Source: Lota lota
Lineage: Eukaryota; Chordata; Actinopteri; Gadiformes; Lotidae
NCBI GenBank assembly: GCA_026745465.1
Contig: JACYXH010000781.1
Coordinates: forward strand, 733,501-797,500
Length of the DNA stretch: 64,000 nucleotides
Reading direction: 5' to 3'
Shown here: one piece after another, positions 29,512 to 43,642 of the stretch
Layout of the letters: every line of letters begins with the position of its first letter
How positions within the stretch are numbered: position 1 is the first letter of the stretch
Notes under the pieces: generated by a model
Told to the model about the DNA's origin: nothing
The model's database searches: none
What the model saw: only the letters and a program-made list of their open reading frames with translations
Made by a program: the position numbers and the translations under genes

Positions 29512-31689
29512 CACACTAATTAAAACACAGTGCCTGCCATGTGGTTCCAGAGGGACAATAGCGGGGGGTTGATCTGCGCTACGATGCGAGTGGTTCGGTT
29601 AAATAAGTATTCCGACTTCTACTTCCTGTGCCCCGGTTCCCATGGGAACCAGGAAGACAGAGTCAGTGCCAGTGCGTGAACGAGAGGGAAACTTGTGAGT
29701 GCTAAACTCCGGCTGAACCATGTGTTCCGGGCTAACGAGATGAACTGGAGCATGTCCTGAAGCGTAAAGTGATTTTTGGAAAAACACGATTCCTTTCTCC
29801 ACGTCACGATTGTTCCTTGTCTGGCACTGTGTGACTCATTGAATACATAAATTCTCTCTCCTAAAGGAAAATCCCCAACTAAACTTTCTCTCTATGTATA
29901 TCCCGATCTTAGTATATCACTATAAAACACAGTATAGACATTTATCACAGTATATCAGAACGTAACAACATTATATCATAATATATGCATGCATCAAAGC
30001 ATAATATTCCAGGTACATGATATATCACTACATATAATATGTCCCTATATAACACAGCCAGAGTGTGCAGACCTATGATAGAGACATTATTAAATGTTAC
30101 TGTGTCATAGACTACTGGAATCAAACATGAACAACAGTGTCCTGCCTCCGTTAAATTAGTTCTGATCTATTCAGCCATCAGTAAGATTAGATTTGATCTG
30201 TCAAAAAGCAGAACTTTCTACAGACCACACTGACACAACCCAAACCTCCATCATACAGGTATGGTGGTGATGTGTGTGTGTGTGTGTGTATGTTTGTGTG
30301 CACATGCTGGTGTGCATGTGCGTGCATGTGTGTGTGAGTGTGTGTTCGCCCACATGTGCATGTGTGTTTGCACGTAGTTCTACTTGTACTGCTTGTAGTT
30401 TGTCACTGTCCATGGTGCTGAAGCCATTACACCGATACAAACAGACATCTATCTAGAACTCCTGAAGACGACCAAAATTACATCACTTTGACATGTTAAC
30501 CCTGTCTGTAAATTGCTGTTGTTATTCATATGAAATATATCTTAATCAATACTCAGTATTGTTTATGGTGGCTTCCAGTGTGACCGGATTCACATTACAT
30601 CATAAACACATGTAGGTCTAGGACCGTCTAACAATTTTCAACAACCAACACACACTAGGGATTGGCTAGGATCCCTAGCACATGGATTTTCTGCTCTGCC
30701 TCCATGCCTGATCTGCATATGAAAGGCCCTCCATCCCTCCTTGCAGCCAATAGAAGACACCCAGGTGTGCGACTGGATGCCAGAGAAGGTGACTTCTGTT
30801 ACAGTCTTGTTTAGATATTTCTGACACCACAGTTCAGTTTTCCTGCAGTCTGTATTTCATTAGAGAAGCACGTGTCTGTGAAGCACCAGATAATCTCTAC
30901 ACATGCACGTCTGTTTGGCTTCTATTTGCATGATTGTTCTGCTGGGTTATTTTGCTCCATATGTGACAGATTTGGAAACACAAACCCACACTCATTTTCT
31001 CGCAGTATGTCACCATCGCTTGCGTCAGAAATGGAAAACAGAACAAATGACATTATCAACTATTAACTATACCTCTACTGTTACTGTCTCCACCGCTAAC
31101 TTTCTTACCTGCCAACCGCTATAACCGCTAACTGTTTTAGCCGCTAACCATCTAAAAAGCTACAGCCACTAACCATCTCAACTGTTAGCCTGCTCCACTG
31201 TTAACATCTCCGCTAAATGTTGCTAGCTTGTCCATAGCTAACAGGCTAACCATCTGGACGATAAGCTAAATACCAGCGGGCATTTCAGTCCAACGATTCA
31301 TTAGACCTTCATCTTCTCCACACAAATAGAACACACACAAGAATAAACACACAAACACACGCACGCACGCACACACGCCATCTGTCAAGCTGCTCCTCTC
31401 GCCACCTTTGCCGACACACATACACACACAGTAATGATTTCATAACTTTGTTTCCACATCATTGAGGTGTGCTTGTTATCTCTGTAGCCACGGCGAGACC
31501 GACCGCTTTGTTAAGGCACACGGAGAGCGGTGGTGGCATCATCATCGTCACGGCTATTGGCCTGATTTACGGCTTGGTGCCAAACAGACGGGCCAAACCA
31601 GGACCTGCCAGGGACCGCCTGTGACCCCCAACCCCCCGGCCAGGCCGGCATCACAGCAGCCATCTGCCCTGTGCTCCACCACACTGCCC
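29512..31689. other. Gene-free stretch
   Basis: No exon is supported. GT-rich low-complexity DNA occurs at 30265-30370 and GCTAAC-rich DNA at 31090-31280. Confidence 0.4.
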
Positions 31690-31865
31690 AGACCACGATA
31701 ACTATCACTATCACTATCCCCACCACTATCTTTATCACCAGCACTATAACCACCACTATCACTATTACTATCATGATCACTATCACCATCACTATCACCA
31801 GCACTACACCACCACTATCACTATCACCACCACTATCCCCATCCCCACCATCACTATCAACACCT
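31690..31865. repeat. ACTATCACTATCACCACC minisatellite
   Basis: Six-base units of actatc and accacc type, about 175 bp. Confidence 0.85.
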
Positions 31866-31909
31866 CAAAGTGTCTTAACCACTTTCACACCATTGACCAT
31901 ATGAATATA

Positions 31910-32060
31910 GGATCAAATCAGATGCTTTAATCCAAGGACATTTACAGTGAATTCAGATATGTCACCACAGTGGACCAAGACCACAAGACTGTCCTGCCCC
32001 CCAACACTTATTATCCAGATTCAACCACCCAGGGCTGATTGCCATGTTGAGTCCCCAGCG
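31910..32060 (-). mobile_element. Possible degenerate reverse SINE
   Basis: The phrase cagatgctttaatccaagga followed by gtgaattcagatatgtcacc parallels the reverse tail of the SINE at 13256-13330. The head is not clear. Confidence 0.35.
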
Positions 32061-32159
32061 ATGGGTTTACATACGGAGCACGGCTGAGTTCCCAGCTTGG
32101 GAAATACCATCTCAGAGCAGCCAGACAGGAGCCAACACTATAACACAGCCTAGATATGA

Positions 32160-32280
32160 ACCCTGACAGCTGAGAATACAGCCAACCTGGCAACCCACCC
32201 AGCCAAAATGACAACCCACCCACCCAACCTGGCAACCCAGACCAGCCAACCTGACAGCCCCAGCCAGCCAAACTGGCTCT
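32160..32280. repeat. CAACCTGGCAACCCACCCAGC repeat
   Basis: About five imperfect units of 20-25 bp (cagccaacctggcaacccac). Confidence 0.65.
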
Positions 32281-32330
32281 GAGGGCTGGGAAGAGGGGTA
32301 ACCCATGGCATGTCTAGACTGGTGCAGTGA

Positions 32331-32354
32331 GGGGGGGGGGGGGGGGGGGGGGGG
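32331..32354. repeat. G24 homopolymer
   Basis: A run of about 24 G; a likely weak point for sequencing. Confidence 0.9.
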
Positions 32355-32559
32355 CAAAGGTGGCACAGGATACCATCAGACTTGAACACTAACTCTGTAT
32401 AACACTGCAGAGAATGACTTGACATATTACAAATATCACATCCCATAAATGAACCACAAACCAGGACAACAGACATCTGAACAATAGGTTGTGCTTAAGG
32501 TAGTTAAAACACAAACATTATTTATTTTTTATTGCTATCAATTTTGATTGACAAGTAAA

Positions 32560-33886
32560 TCCTATCAACTGTGAGATTTATTTGGGGGGCATTCGAGTGG
32601 CCAATCACATGCCTTGGGGGGCGTGTCCCTGAGAACACCAGCCAAGCCGGTTCTGGCAGCTTTTATACTGAGGAGACGAGTCGAACCGCTTTAGACAGAT
32701 CTCCCCTGGAGAGCCAATCACTGGTTCACATGCTGGGGTCCTGGGTCCTTATCTTACCAATCAGAGAGACCACATTGAGGAAGGTGCTGGGCAGGTTATT
32801 TTTGGATGTTTGGTCTTCAAGAGGTATTGGATTGCCATGAAGTAAAGATATGACTTGCCATGATGTTTTGCAATCAAAAAGTAAAATACCTAGGCAAATA
32901 GTTATTTAGAAATATTGATATGAAGATATGGCTTCGAAATGATCAAAATTAGATTTTAAACCAGATTTTAAATATTATGAGACATGATAACAGGATCAAA
33001 TGGATAACGTATGAATTTGCCCTGGACTATCAGGATCAAATATTTTATAGGGTAGTAATCTAGTGGCAGAGGATACCGGATTAGATAAAAGTAGTCCAGC
33101 GGGGGAGGGGGAGGGGGTTAACGAGCAGCCTAGCTCGTTAGACAGCTCGTTAACCCTGCTAACCCCAGGCAGCCTAATGACCTCTCGTGGAGATGCTCAT
33201 TTGGTAGTTCCCAGAGATTATCCAGTTCCAACGCCTCAGATTACAACCGTGTCGGATAGCACGCAGGGTTCACGATGGAGAGAAGGAATAGGTAGGACAC
33301 GTTGAGAATGGCAAGCATCTCCGTACCCTGGCCTTCAACTGCTAGAGCTGCACACTGTATTCTATACTCTATATTTCATATAGTATTCATTGTACACACA
33401 CACACACCAGAGAAGATGCAGTATCTGCTCAGGCTTTTAATGTCAGTCCCTCTGATGGAGGCCTAGTATAATATCGTGGTAGTGTCGTATATAACTACAC
33501 ACAGTATATATCTAAACAACTGATTCAGATACAGTGTGTGTTTCAACAGATTAAAGAGAGTCAATAGAATGTCGTATCGCCTTCATGGTTTCTACACACC
33601 AGGGTCCTCGCTCTATGAGAGTGACTCTATAGCACAGAACACTGCCATGGAAATGTTATTCCTCCCCCTCATTCCTTTCTTCTGCCCACGTTATCCTTCT
33701 TTTGTTCCCCTCTCTCCCCTTCTCTCCCTCCATCTCTCTCTCTCTTTCTCTTGCCCAAGTTCTACTTCTTTAATTCTCTCTCCCTCCTTACCCCACCCCC
33801 CTTCTCCCTCATCTACCACTCCTCTGCTAGCCAGGGTCTGATCCATCGCCGTGGGAAAGCCAGTGCTAGACAGCCTCCTATGTAGG
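32560..33886. other. Gene-free stretch
   Basis: Unique-looking DNA with one 89-codon open frame (32571-32840) that I do not recognise. Pyrimidine-rich DNA occurs at 33660-33830. Confidence 0.35.
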
Positions 33887-34395
33887 ACTGCGTATGGAGG
33901 GCTGCATATGGAGGGTTGCGTATGGAGGGCTGTGTATGGAGGGCTGCATATGGAGGGTTGCGTATGGAGGGCTGTGTATGGAGGGCTGCGTATGGAGGGT
34001 TGCGTATGGAGGGGTGTGTATGGAGGGCTGGTTATGGAGGGCTGCGTATGGAGGGCTGCATATGGAGGGTTGCGTATGGAGGGCTGTGTATGGAGGGTTG
34101 CGTATGGAGGGTTGCGTATGGAGGGCTGTGTATGGAGGGCTGGTTATGGAGGGCTGCGTATGGAGGGTAGTGTATGGAGGGTTGCGTATGGAGGGCTGCG
34201 TATGGAGGGTTGCGTATGGAGGGCTGCGTATGGAGGGTAGTGTATGGAGGGTTGCGTATGGAGGGCTGCGTATGGAGGGCTGTGTATGGAGGGCTGCGTA
34301 TGGAGGGCTGCGTATGGAGGGCTGTGTATGGAGGGCTGCGTATGGAGGGCTGCGTATGGAGGGCTGCGTATGGAGGGTAGTGTATGGAGGGTATA
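33887..34395. repeat. 14-bp minisatellite (CGTATGGAGGGCTG)
   Basis: About 36 units of cgtatggagggctg with catatgg, tgtatgg and ggttatgg variants. All three plus-strand frames stay open because the 14-bp unit lacks stops. Confidence 0.93.
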
Positions 34396-34730
34396 GCTCT
34401 GGGTGGAGGGTTGCTGTGGGTGGAGAGTAGCTCAGAGCGGAGAGTCTGTAAATGTCAGTGTCTTGGCGTGGCTGCTCGGCTGAGCGTGAGATGTAATCTG
34501 GCTGACTTTAGGGCCGGCGTGGACTGGCTGCCCCTTGATAAGGGGCCATATAGAGATATTACATAACACCCTTCAGTGCATACATTGTGACTGCACACAC
34601 ACACTCCTCCTCTGTTGTACTTTAGTGGAGAGACTTTATACAGTGGAGAGAGGATGTCACCCTGACATACACACACACACACACTCTGCAGCACCTGTAG
34701 ATTCATTAATTATGTTTGTACTATATGTAC

Positions 34731-34875
<145 letters not shown>

Positions 34876-35377
34876 TAATATAGCCTCAGTGTTAAATATG
34901 AATGGTTAAACTATCCATGCATGACACCACATCAACATTACAAGCAACAGCTTACAGCTACACACTGAACCATGGATCACACTGAACATCACTCCTACAC
35001 ACACACACACACACAGACACACACACACACACACACACAAGGGATGTCTCTGAAAGATGTAGGATGGGTGAGCAAGCTCTGCTTATGGGGAGCAAGGAGC
35101 TCGTTGTACGAGAAGAGGAAGGAGGAGGGTAGGTGATAGGAAATAGGAGCTCTGCGTATGAGGAGGGAAGGAGAGAAGTACAGTACGGAAGGAGAGAAGG
35201 AGTAGGGAGTGAGGAGGGAGGAGCAGGGAGCTGTGAGGAGCTCTGAGTGGTGCGTGGGCGGCTGGCTCTGAGGCCCCCTGTAGAGCTCTGCTGCTCTAGA
35301 TTAGCATTTCACTTCAGATGCCAACGCAATTAAATCCTGCAACACTAAAGGGTCCCTGGGGGCTTCTTCCATCCTCA

Positions 35378-35805
35378 ACAATAGAGCCCTGACAGTTTCT
35401 ACTGGAGTCCACTGCTGCTGCCTCTAGTCAGCAATAGAGCCCTGACCGTTTCTTCTGGAGTCTACTGCTGATGCCTCTAGTCAACAATAGAGCCCTGACA
35501 GTTTATACTGGAGTCCACTGCTGGTAAAGTCAACAATAGAGCCCTGACAATTTATACTGGACTCTACTGCTGCTGTCTCTAGTCAAGGATAGAGCCCTGA
35601 CCGTTTCTACTGGAGTCTACTGCTGCTGCCTCTAGTCAACAATAGAGCCCTGACCGTTTCTACTGGACTCTACTGCTGCTGCCTCTAGTCATCAATAGTG
35701 CCCTGACCGTTTCTACTGGAGTCTACTGCTGCTGCCTCTAGTCAAGGACAGAGCCCTGACCGTTTCTACTGGAATCTACTGCTGCTGCCTCTAGTCAACA
35801 ATAGA
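35378..35805. repeat. 54-bp minisatellite
   Basis: About eight units of 45-54 bp, each containing caatagagccctgaccgttt and actgctgctgcctctagtca. Confidence 0.88.
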
Positions 35806-37110
35806 CCAATTTATAGACCAATCAATGTGCTCATAATACTAAGATGTTTTTATTAATAGCATTATGATAATTTGTGGCTGTCCTCTGCTTCAGCTCCCAG
35901 CATGCTCTCTGTCTCTGCTGAGCTGATCTGGGGTTAGGGGCTCTGGCTAAAGCTCCCTGCTTTAAATAAGAGAGAGCTGCGCTCCTATTGGCTCTCCTGT
36001 CCCCTGAAGAGTCACATGATCTCAGGGGAGTTACTGGTCTTATGATCCCTCGACCACTGGACACTAATTACTATACTGTCTCTGTCCATCTGTCTTATAC
36101 TGTCTGTCATCTACTGTTAGTCTTTCTACTGTCTTTCTGTCTGTTTGTGACGGTTAACTGACTCGTTCTGTATGTTGTCTCTGTGGTGGTTAGCTGTCTG
36201 AACTTCTGTCTGTCTATCATATTTCCACATTCTGTTTTAAAGTGGGACATCTTCAAAACACATCTTTACTTCTTTCAATAATATATAGTATAAATACGTT
36301 ATGAATGTATTTACAATACTATGGTTTAAACCAGCGTTCCTTAAACTATGGCGTTGTGGTCGACTTGGAGGTGGGTTGACAACTCCCTTTCAGATTGAAA
36401 TTATATTTGGGGTCTTGAGAGGAAGAAAAAACCCTGGACTATCACTTGAAGACAAAGATAGTTCCATGTTTACGTCAACAGCTTCTAATACCTCGAGGGA
36501 CTTGATCTGAGAAGCCCTCCAGGCCACTAACCACCGATCCATCCCAGGCTTTAGAGGTATTTTCCTCCTCTATAAAGCCATGGTTACTGCGTTATGACAT
36601 CTTGGTGAACACAGTACGACGTGGCGCTTTAGACGGCGAGAGGTTGCTTAACGACCGCCCTCATCAGCGCCAACCCGTAACAATGTCATGGTTATTATTA
36701 TGGGATGCTAAATGGGATGGCAGGGGCACTGCCAAGACACAGGTTTGATGAGGACTGAGAGAACAGCAGATTAAAGCTCCACTAGATTCAGCTGTTGTAA
36801 TAATTACAGAGCTGACGGTTGTGTTGTGTACGCACATCAGACTCTGTTACTGCTAGTCTCAATGGAGACTTAAATACACAGAGGAAATGTATCCGCTATA
36901 AAATATGGAGAGCCTTTGATTAAAAATGAATACGAAATAATATCTGTCATAACATATTTTGTATGGTGTCAGTTGTCTGCAAGTATTTGTAAGAATTATA
37001 CATTCTTATCTTAAGTAATTTGGTGTTCTACTGAACAGCTTGTTAAATTGTCACTTAATCAGACTTAATAGGAAACCTCAGAGATAGAACCAAACCCAGT
37101 AACTGCTGAC
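35806..37110. other. Gene-free stretch
   Basis: AT-rich; one MITE-like fragment at 36320-36447. No exon is supported. Confidence 0.4.
36320..36447 (+). mobile_element. MITE-like element fragment
   Basis: The phrase ttaaactatggcgttgtggt opens the element and ttatatttggggtcttgaga to accctggacta closes it. It matches the family member at 15885-16080. Confidence 0.45.
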
Positions 37111-37119
37111 GTCACAGTT

Positions 37120-37260
37120 AGTGGCTAGTAATGCCACAGGAAGTGTTTAGTGATGTCACAGGAAGCATCTAGTGATGTCACAGAAAGTGTCAAGTGATGT
37201 TACAGCAAGTCTCTAGTGATGTCACAGGAAGTGTCTAGTGATCACACAGGATGTGTCTGA
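37120..37260. repeat. 22-bp GTGTCTAGTGATGTCACAGGAA minisatellite
   Basis: About six imperfect units, each with a TGATGTCA-like core that resembles a CRE/AP-1 site. Confidence 0.8.
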
Positions 37261-37299
37261 TAACACTGTACCTGTCACTGTAACTGTGACATGCTTAGC

Positions 37300-37470
37300 A
37301 GTGAACAGGCTACTATTAGCAGCTAACAAGCTAGACTACTATAAGCAGTTAACAGGCTACTATAAGCAGCTAACAGCCTACTATAATAAGCTAATAGGTT
37401 ACTATAGGCAGCTAACAGCCTATATAAGAAGCACCTAACAGGCTACTATAGGCAGCTAACAGGCTCCTAT
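37300..37470. repeat. GCTAACAGGCTACTATAAGCA repeat
   Basis: About seven imperfect 21-24 bp units. Confidence 0.75.
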
Positions 37471-37785
37471 TGGTAGCAGATATGAAGTGTGAATCCCTGA
37501 TGAGAGAGGAAGAGCAGAGGGGAAGTGATCAGCGTTCCAGCAGGAAGTGGCAGTCGAGACATGTTGTGGCTAATTAGGTTGTCTCTACGTGCCGCAGCAG
37601 CTGATGATGCTAGTGGTCATGGTAATCAATCACATTACCCAGAGATCACTTCCAGCTTTTCGCTACGTCGATGGTCACTTTAGCACACACTCCGCACGCC
37701 AATAAGCTTCTAACAGAGAGAGAGTGTGTGTGCGTGTGTGTTTAGCTATTAGTGAGTGTGTGTGTATGTGTGTGTGTTTATCTAT

Positions 37786-37789
<4 letters not shown>

Positions 37790-37828
<39 letters not shown>
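37790..37828. repeat. (GT)n microsatellite
   Basis: Short perfect array. Confidence 0.85.
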
Positions 37829-37830
<2 letters not shown>

Positions 37831-37869
37831 GTTTGGGAGACAGTAATCAGATAGAGAAGTGTGTCATGC

Positions 37870-38380
37870 ATGTGTGTAAATAAGCAGAGTATAAAAGAGT
37901 AGAGTATAATAAAGTAGTGAGTATAACAGAAGAGAGTATAACAGAGTAGAGAGTACAATAGAGTAGAGTATTGCACAGTAGAGAGTATAATAAAGTAGTG
38001 AGTATAACAGAAGAGAGTATAATAGAGTAGAGTATAAAAGAGTAGAGAGTATTACACAATAGAGAGTATAATAAAGTAGTGAGTATAACAGAGTACAGAG
38101 TATAATAGAGAAGAAAATATAACAGTAGAGAGCATTACAGAGTAGAGAGTATAACAAAGTAGAGAGTATAACAGAGCAGAGTATAACGGAGTATAATAGA
38201 GTAGAGAATATAACAGAGTAGTGAGTATGACAGAGTAGTGAGTATAACAGAGTAGAGAGTATAACAGAGTAGAGAGTATAACAGAGTAGAGAGTATAATA
38301 GAGTAGAGAATATAACAGAGTAGTGAGTATAACAGAGTAGTGAGTATAACAGAGTGGTGAGTATAATAGAGTAGAGCATA
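37870..38380. repeat. 17-bp GAGTATAACAGAGTAGA minisatellite
   Basis: About 30 units of gagtataacagagtaga with -gtgagt- and -ataatag- variants. Confidence 0.9.
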
Positions 38381-38581
38381 TGTCAGAGTGCTGCAACTCT
38401 TGACGCACTACAATCTCCTGTTGCCTCTGCCTCACATGCACGATGATGTCACCCATGCTTTCATTTGTGACATCAGCGATGATGTCAAAAGCTTGGTGAG
38501 TTGGTTCGACCCCAGACCTCTTCCAGCAGAGACAAAGATATCAATATGTCTAATGTACGCTGTCTTTAACCACAGATTCAG

Positions 38582-38725
<144 letters not shown>

Positions 38726-38979
38726 TCCCTGGGGAGCCATTGAACTTCAAAGTCTTAGAAATATTTAAATATTAAACTCCAGCTGATTCATTAAGAGTGT
38801 TTCCACTGGGAGCTGAAAGTCACTTTTCATTCCTAAACTCCTCAAACGGAAGATAATCTGGGATTACGGCCGTGAACTGCATGCAGAGTCAGCCTCCGTT
38901 CCCAGAGAGCAGTAATCGGTCGTCTGATGCTCCTTCTGCAGCAGCTGTGTGCCCTCTTAACAAGCTGTGGTCCCTGTAG

Positions 38980-39252
38980 ACCAGCCCTGGACCCTGCAGA
39001 CCAGCCATGGACCATCTAAACCAGCCCTGGTCCTCTAGACCAGCGTGGTCTGCTAGACCAACCATGGTCCTCTAGACCAGCCGTGGTTCTCTAGACCAGC
39101 CGTGGTCCCTCTAGACCAGTCCTTGTCATCTAGACCAGCTGTGGTCCTCTAGACCAGCTGTGGTCCTCTAGACCAGCCGTGGTCGCTCTAGATCAGCAGT
39201 GGTCTTCTAGACCAGCTGTGGCTGCTCTAGACCAACTGTGGCTCGCTAGACC
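38980..39252. repeat. TCTAGACCAGCTGTGGTCC minisatellite, left part
   Basis: About 13 units of ctctagaccagctgtggtc, 17-20 bp. The array is interrupted at 39253 by an unrelated insert. Confidence 0.88.
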
Positions 39253-39707
39253 AGTGGTTCCCAACATTTGACTTTAGGTGGACCACTAAATTGTCATCAA
39301 CACCTTTCACAGATCACCTCTCAAAAAAATATATAAATACACATGCAGTAGCTGAGCAAAGATTGCCAGCGCCCCCTTTATACACAATTATGAGTGCAAG
39401 AAGGCCATGGCCAGTGGGAAACAGCGGAAAGAAAAAGTCAGCAACGCTGCTTATACTCCCAGTGTGTATATTTGGCAAACACAAATTAACAAAACACATT
39501 AATGGAAAACATTGCAATGGGATACATATGATGGAATGCACAAGTAAAACTATGCCATAATACTATATTTACTGCACAATAATATACATATATTTTTAAT
39601 GATCTATATTATTTTTTCTCTTATTGTAAATCAGTATATTTCAAGAATAAAATTCCTCATACCACCTGCAGCACCCTCGCGTACCCCACAAAAAACTGTC
39701 TGGTCCT
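39253..39707. mobile_element. Insertion (hAT-like, about 455 bp) inside the minisatellite
   Basis: It starts cagtggttcccaacatttga, a typical hAT-type terminus, and ends near gcgtaccccacaaaaaactg. The same minisatellite continues on both sides. I did not find a clear 8-bp target-site duplication. Confidence 0.5.
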
Positions 39708-40005
39708 AAAGACCAGCTGTGGTGTCACCAGACCAGCCTCCTCTAGACCAGCAAACGGTGATCTAGGCGAGCCTCCTCTAGACCAGCCGTGACCTTCTAG
39801 ACCAGCTGTGGTCCCTCTACACCAGCCTCATCTAGACCAACAATAGTCCTCTAGACCAATCAATGTTCCTCCAGACCAGCCTCCTCTAGATCAGCTGTGG
39901 TGCTCTAGACCAGCCGTGGTCCTCTACACCAGCACCGGCCCTCTAGAACAGCTTTGGTCTCTCTAGAACCTCCGTGGTCTAGACCAGCCTCCTCTAGACC
40001 GGCCA
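39708..40005. repeat. TCTAGACCAGCTGTGGTCC minisatellite, right part
   Basis: Same unit as 38980-39252, less regular. Confidence 0.85.
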
Positions 40006-40024
40006 GATAGGAGAGAAGAGGGGA

Positions 40025-40120
40025 AAGGAGAGAGGCGCTAGGAACGGGGAGAGAGGCGCTAGGAACAGGGAGAGAGGCGCTAGGAACAGGGAGAGAGGAG
40101 GTAGGAGAGAGAAGGTAGGG
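40025..40120. repeat. 19-bp GCTAGGAACAGGGAGAGAG repeat
   Basis: Four units. Confidence 0.8.
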
Positions 40121-40389
40121 GAAAAGAGATAGGAGAGAGAATCCTGTCCTCCTCATAACAACCAGAGACAGGAGGAGAGGGGGAGGAGCCTGGAGATGAG
40201 CGGTCCAGCTGACTCATCGCCGTGACAACGCCACATCATGTCAGCGGGACGCGGTCGTCGGTAACCACAGAGAGACGCGTGATAAGCAACACACGTGTCA
40301 TCGCTGTGTCATCTCCCCCAACCCACACAAGCTTCCTACTATTGTTGCCGTTAGAAACTCCGGGGGATTGGGAATGCAATAACTGGACC

Positions 40390-40550
40390 ACAACAAGCTA
40401 AACACAACAAGCTTAGAGAACCAGCCAATAGATGAGCTAAACACGAGCCAGCACAACGAGCTAACAAAAGAAGCTAACACAACGAGCTAAACACAACGAG
40501 CTAGCACAACGAGCTAACATAACAAGCTAGCACAACAAGCTAACCACATC
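40390..40550. repeat. AACAAGCTAACACAACGAGCT repeat
   Basis: Imperfect repeats of 10-22 bp built on acaacgagctaac. Confidence 0.75.
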
Positions 40551-40834
40551 ACATCAGTAGCGTGAGCAACCCATATGAGATGTGATGAGACGTGATGACA
40601 CACACAGCAGTAGCATACCGCTAAGTGATAATGCTACCAAACATTCCTCAACAGTCCCAGTCACATCTTCAGAGATCTCTCACTACTAAAGAGACACGAA
40701 ACAAACTTGAAAAGCATGAATGTTCAAAGAAACATACCCATCCGTCCATTCAAAATAGGATGTGATGACCATAGAAGAGTTTAATAACTTCAGAATCTCT
40801 GACATCATATATTACTATATGTTAGACAGCACAG

Positions 40835-40985
40835 AGACAGGTCATTAAGGAGCAGGTAGGGGTTAGGGGGCATCTTGCTTTAGGATGCCTACAGGTAGAC
40901 TATGAACATTGGGGATCGAACTCAGAACCTCGGGTGGGAGTCCAACACCTGGACCACTGAACCCCCACCTCTCTCCACTGTGATG
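40835..40985 (-). mobile_element. tRNA-derived SINE, reverse, tail truncated
   Basis: On the minus strand it begins with a clear tRNA-like head: an A-box-like tggtccaggtgttggactcc and a B-box gagttcgatcc. Then follow gtctacctgtaggcatccta and gcaagatgccccctaacccc. It ends before the 3' tail. Confidence 0.7.
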
Positions 40986-41551
40986 CATCTTTAAAGATTG
41001 GGAAGAGTCCTCCGTCGCAACATCACCACCTTTGTTCCTCAACCAACCCTCCCTGACCGGAAACAGATGAGGACCAAGAACTCAAATCCTACAGCCTTTG
41101 ATTCCAATACGTCACAAAAAGATTATAACGTTGGACAGAGGAGATGTGGGACATTGAGCAGAAGACCAGAGATGAGAAGATGAAAGAAATACCAGACAAT
41201 GGTTCCTTAACCAATGAGGAGAGACAGAGAGAGAGCGAGACAGAGACAGAGAAAAAGCGAGAAAGAAATTATCTTTGCTACATAGTTTCAAGAGGCAAAC
41301 ACAGGCTCTTAAAACCTATTTATGCACTAAACATTAATATATCAAACATTAATATATCATACCTATTTATGGGTTAAACATCTTAATATTCCAAACCAGT
41401 TTATGGGTTGAACATTAATCTATAAAACCTGGGTTAAAATATTAATCTATCAAACCTGTTCGTCTTGATGTTACTGTGTAACGCTTGAGGGTTCTTGGAG
41501 CAAGGAGTCAGAGGAAAACTCATTAAAAATGTTTCTTGTTGCGAACCAATT

Positions 41552-42723
<1,172 letters not shown>

Positions 42724-43018
42724 CGCGGCTTGGCAGATGAACACCCGTCCAGTCGTCTCTGCTCGTCCTAGTAATCCTCAATGTTTCACCCGCACGGCTG
42801 CTGAGACGTGGTGACGGCTCATAGTTTGTACCGGACGAGGGTCGGTTCGCTGGGTCCGTGTGGGTTCTACGGTACCTGGCTGTGGACCCGGTTCGTCCGC
42901 TCTGCGGAGGATCTGCTGCTGGACGCACAGAACACCGCTCGGCTTCACGGCGCCCGGGAAAACGCGGCATGGAGCCCAAGTCCTGGACCGGATCCTTCTG
43001 ACTGGGGGTGAAAAACAA
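42724..43018 (-). other. dlgap1: Candidate non-coding first exon / CpG-rich promoter region of dlgap1
   Basis: This is a GC- and CpG-rich island in otherwise AT-rich, repeat-rich DNA. On the minus strand it ends CCGCG before GTAGGAG, a plausible donor. It carries no recognisable protein. The next minus-strand gene downstream is dlgap1, whose first coding exon at 5154 has an acceptor but no visible upstream exon nearby. The link is inference; the right edge is approximate. Confidence 0.4.
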
Positions 43019-43597
43019 TCCGCCATTTTCTTGATATTACTCCAAGAATCTGTTTAATTCGTAAAGATAACAACATAGAGACACACATGCAGTTCATGGT
43101 CCATTGTTTATTGTGTTTCGTTGAGTTTTGTGGGTCTTCCTCTGTGATTAGGCTATAATATAAACAGTTTAGTTTACGGTGGAACTGAAAACATGACCAT
43201 TTGTGTTCAGTTAACCAGAGCAGAAAAGCTATTAGCGCCGTGCTCACCTGGCGATATAAATACCTGGCCGCATGATTAGGAGAAACGCCTGCTGTCTACG
43301 GAGAGCCTGATGGACCAAAAAGTTCCTAACGCCACAAAACCGCACATTTTAAATGAAAACTCTGATTCGGATGATGCATACTGAAGACTTTGGTTTAGGT
43401 TGGATTTCAAGCCCTTTATTTTTTCATGAGTCCATGCACAGATAGAGAGAGAGGGGGGAGAGTCAAGTTGATAAACTGTACAGAAAGAGAAAGAGAGAGA
43501 GAGAGAGAGATTACATATACACTGCACTGAAATGAAGAGAGAATGAGGGGAGGTTTACAAACACTGAGAGGAAGAGACAACAAATGACTAATCCGTT

Positions 43598-43642
<45 letters not shown>

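Noticed and set aside
32571-32840. 89-codon plus-strand frame
   Set aside because: No recognised motif, no splice or promoter support; retained only as unique DNA.
33851-34566. Overlapping plus-strand frames of up to 178 codons (MEGCVWRVAYGG repeats)
   Set aside because: The 14-bp minisatellite lacks stops in every frame; no gene-like flanks.
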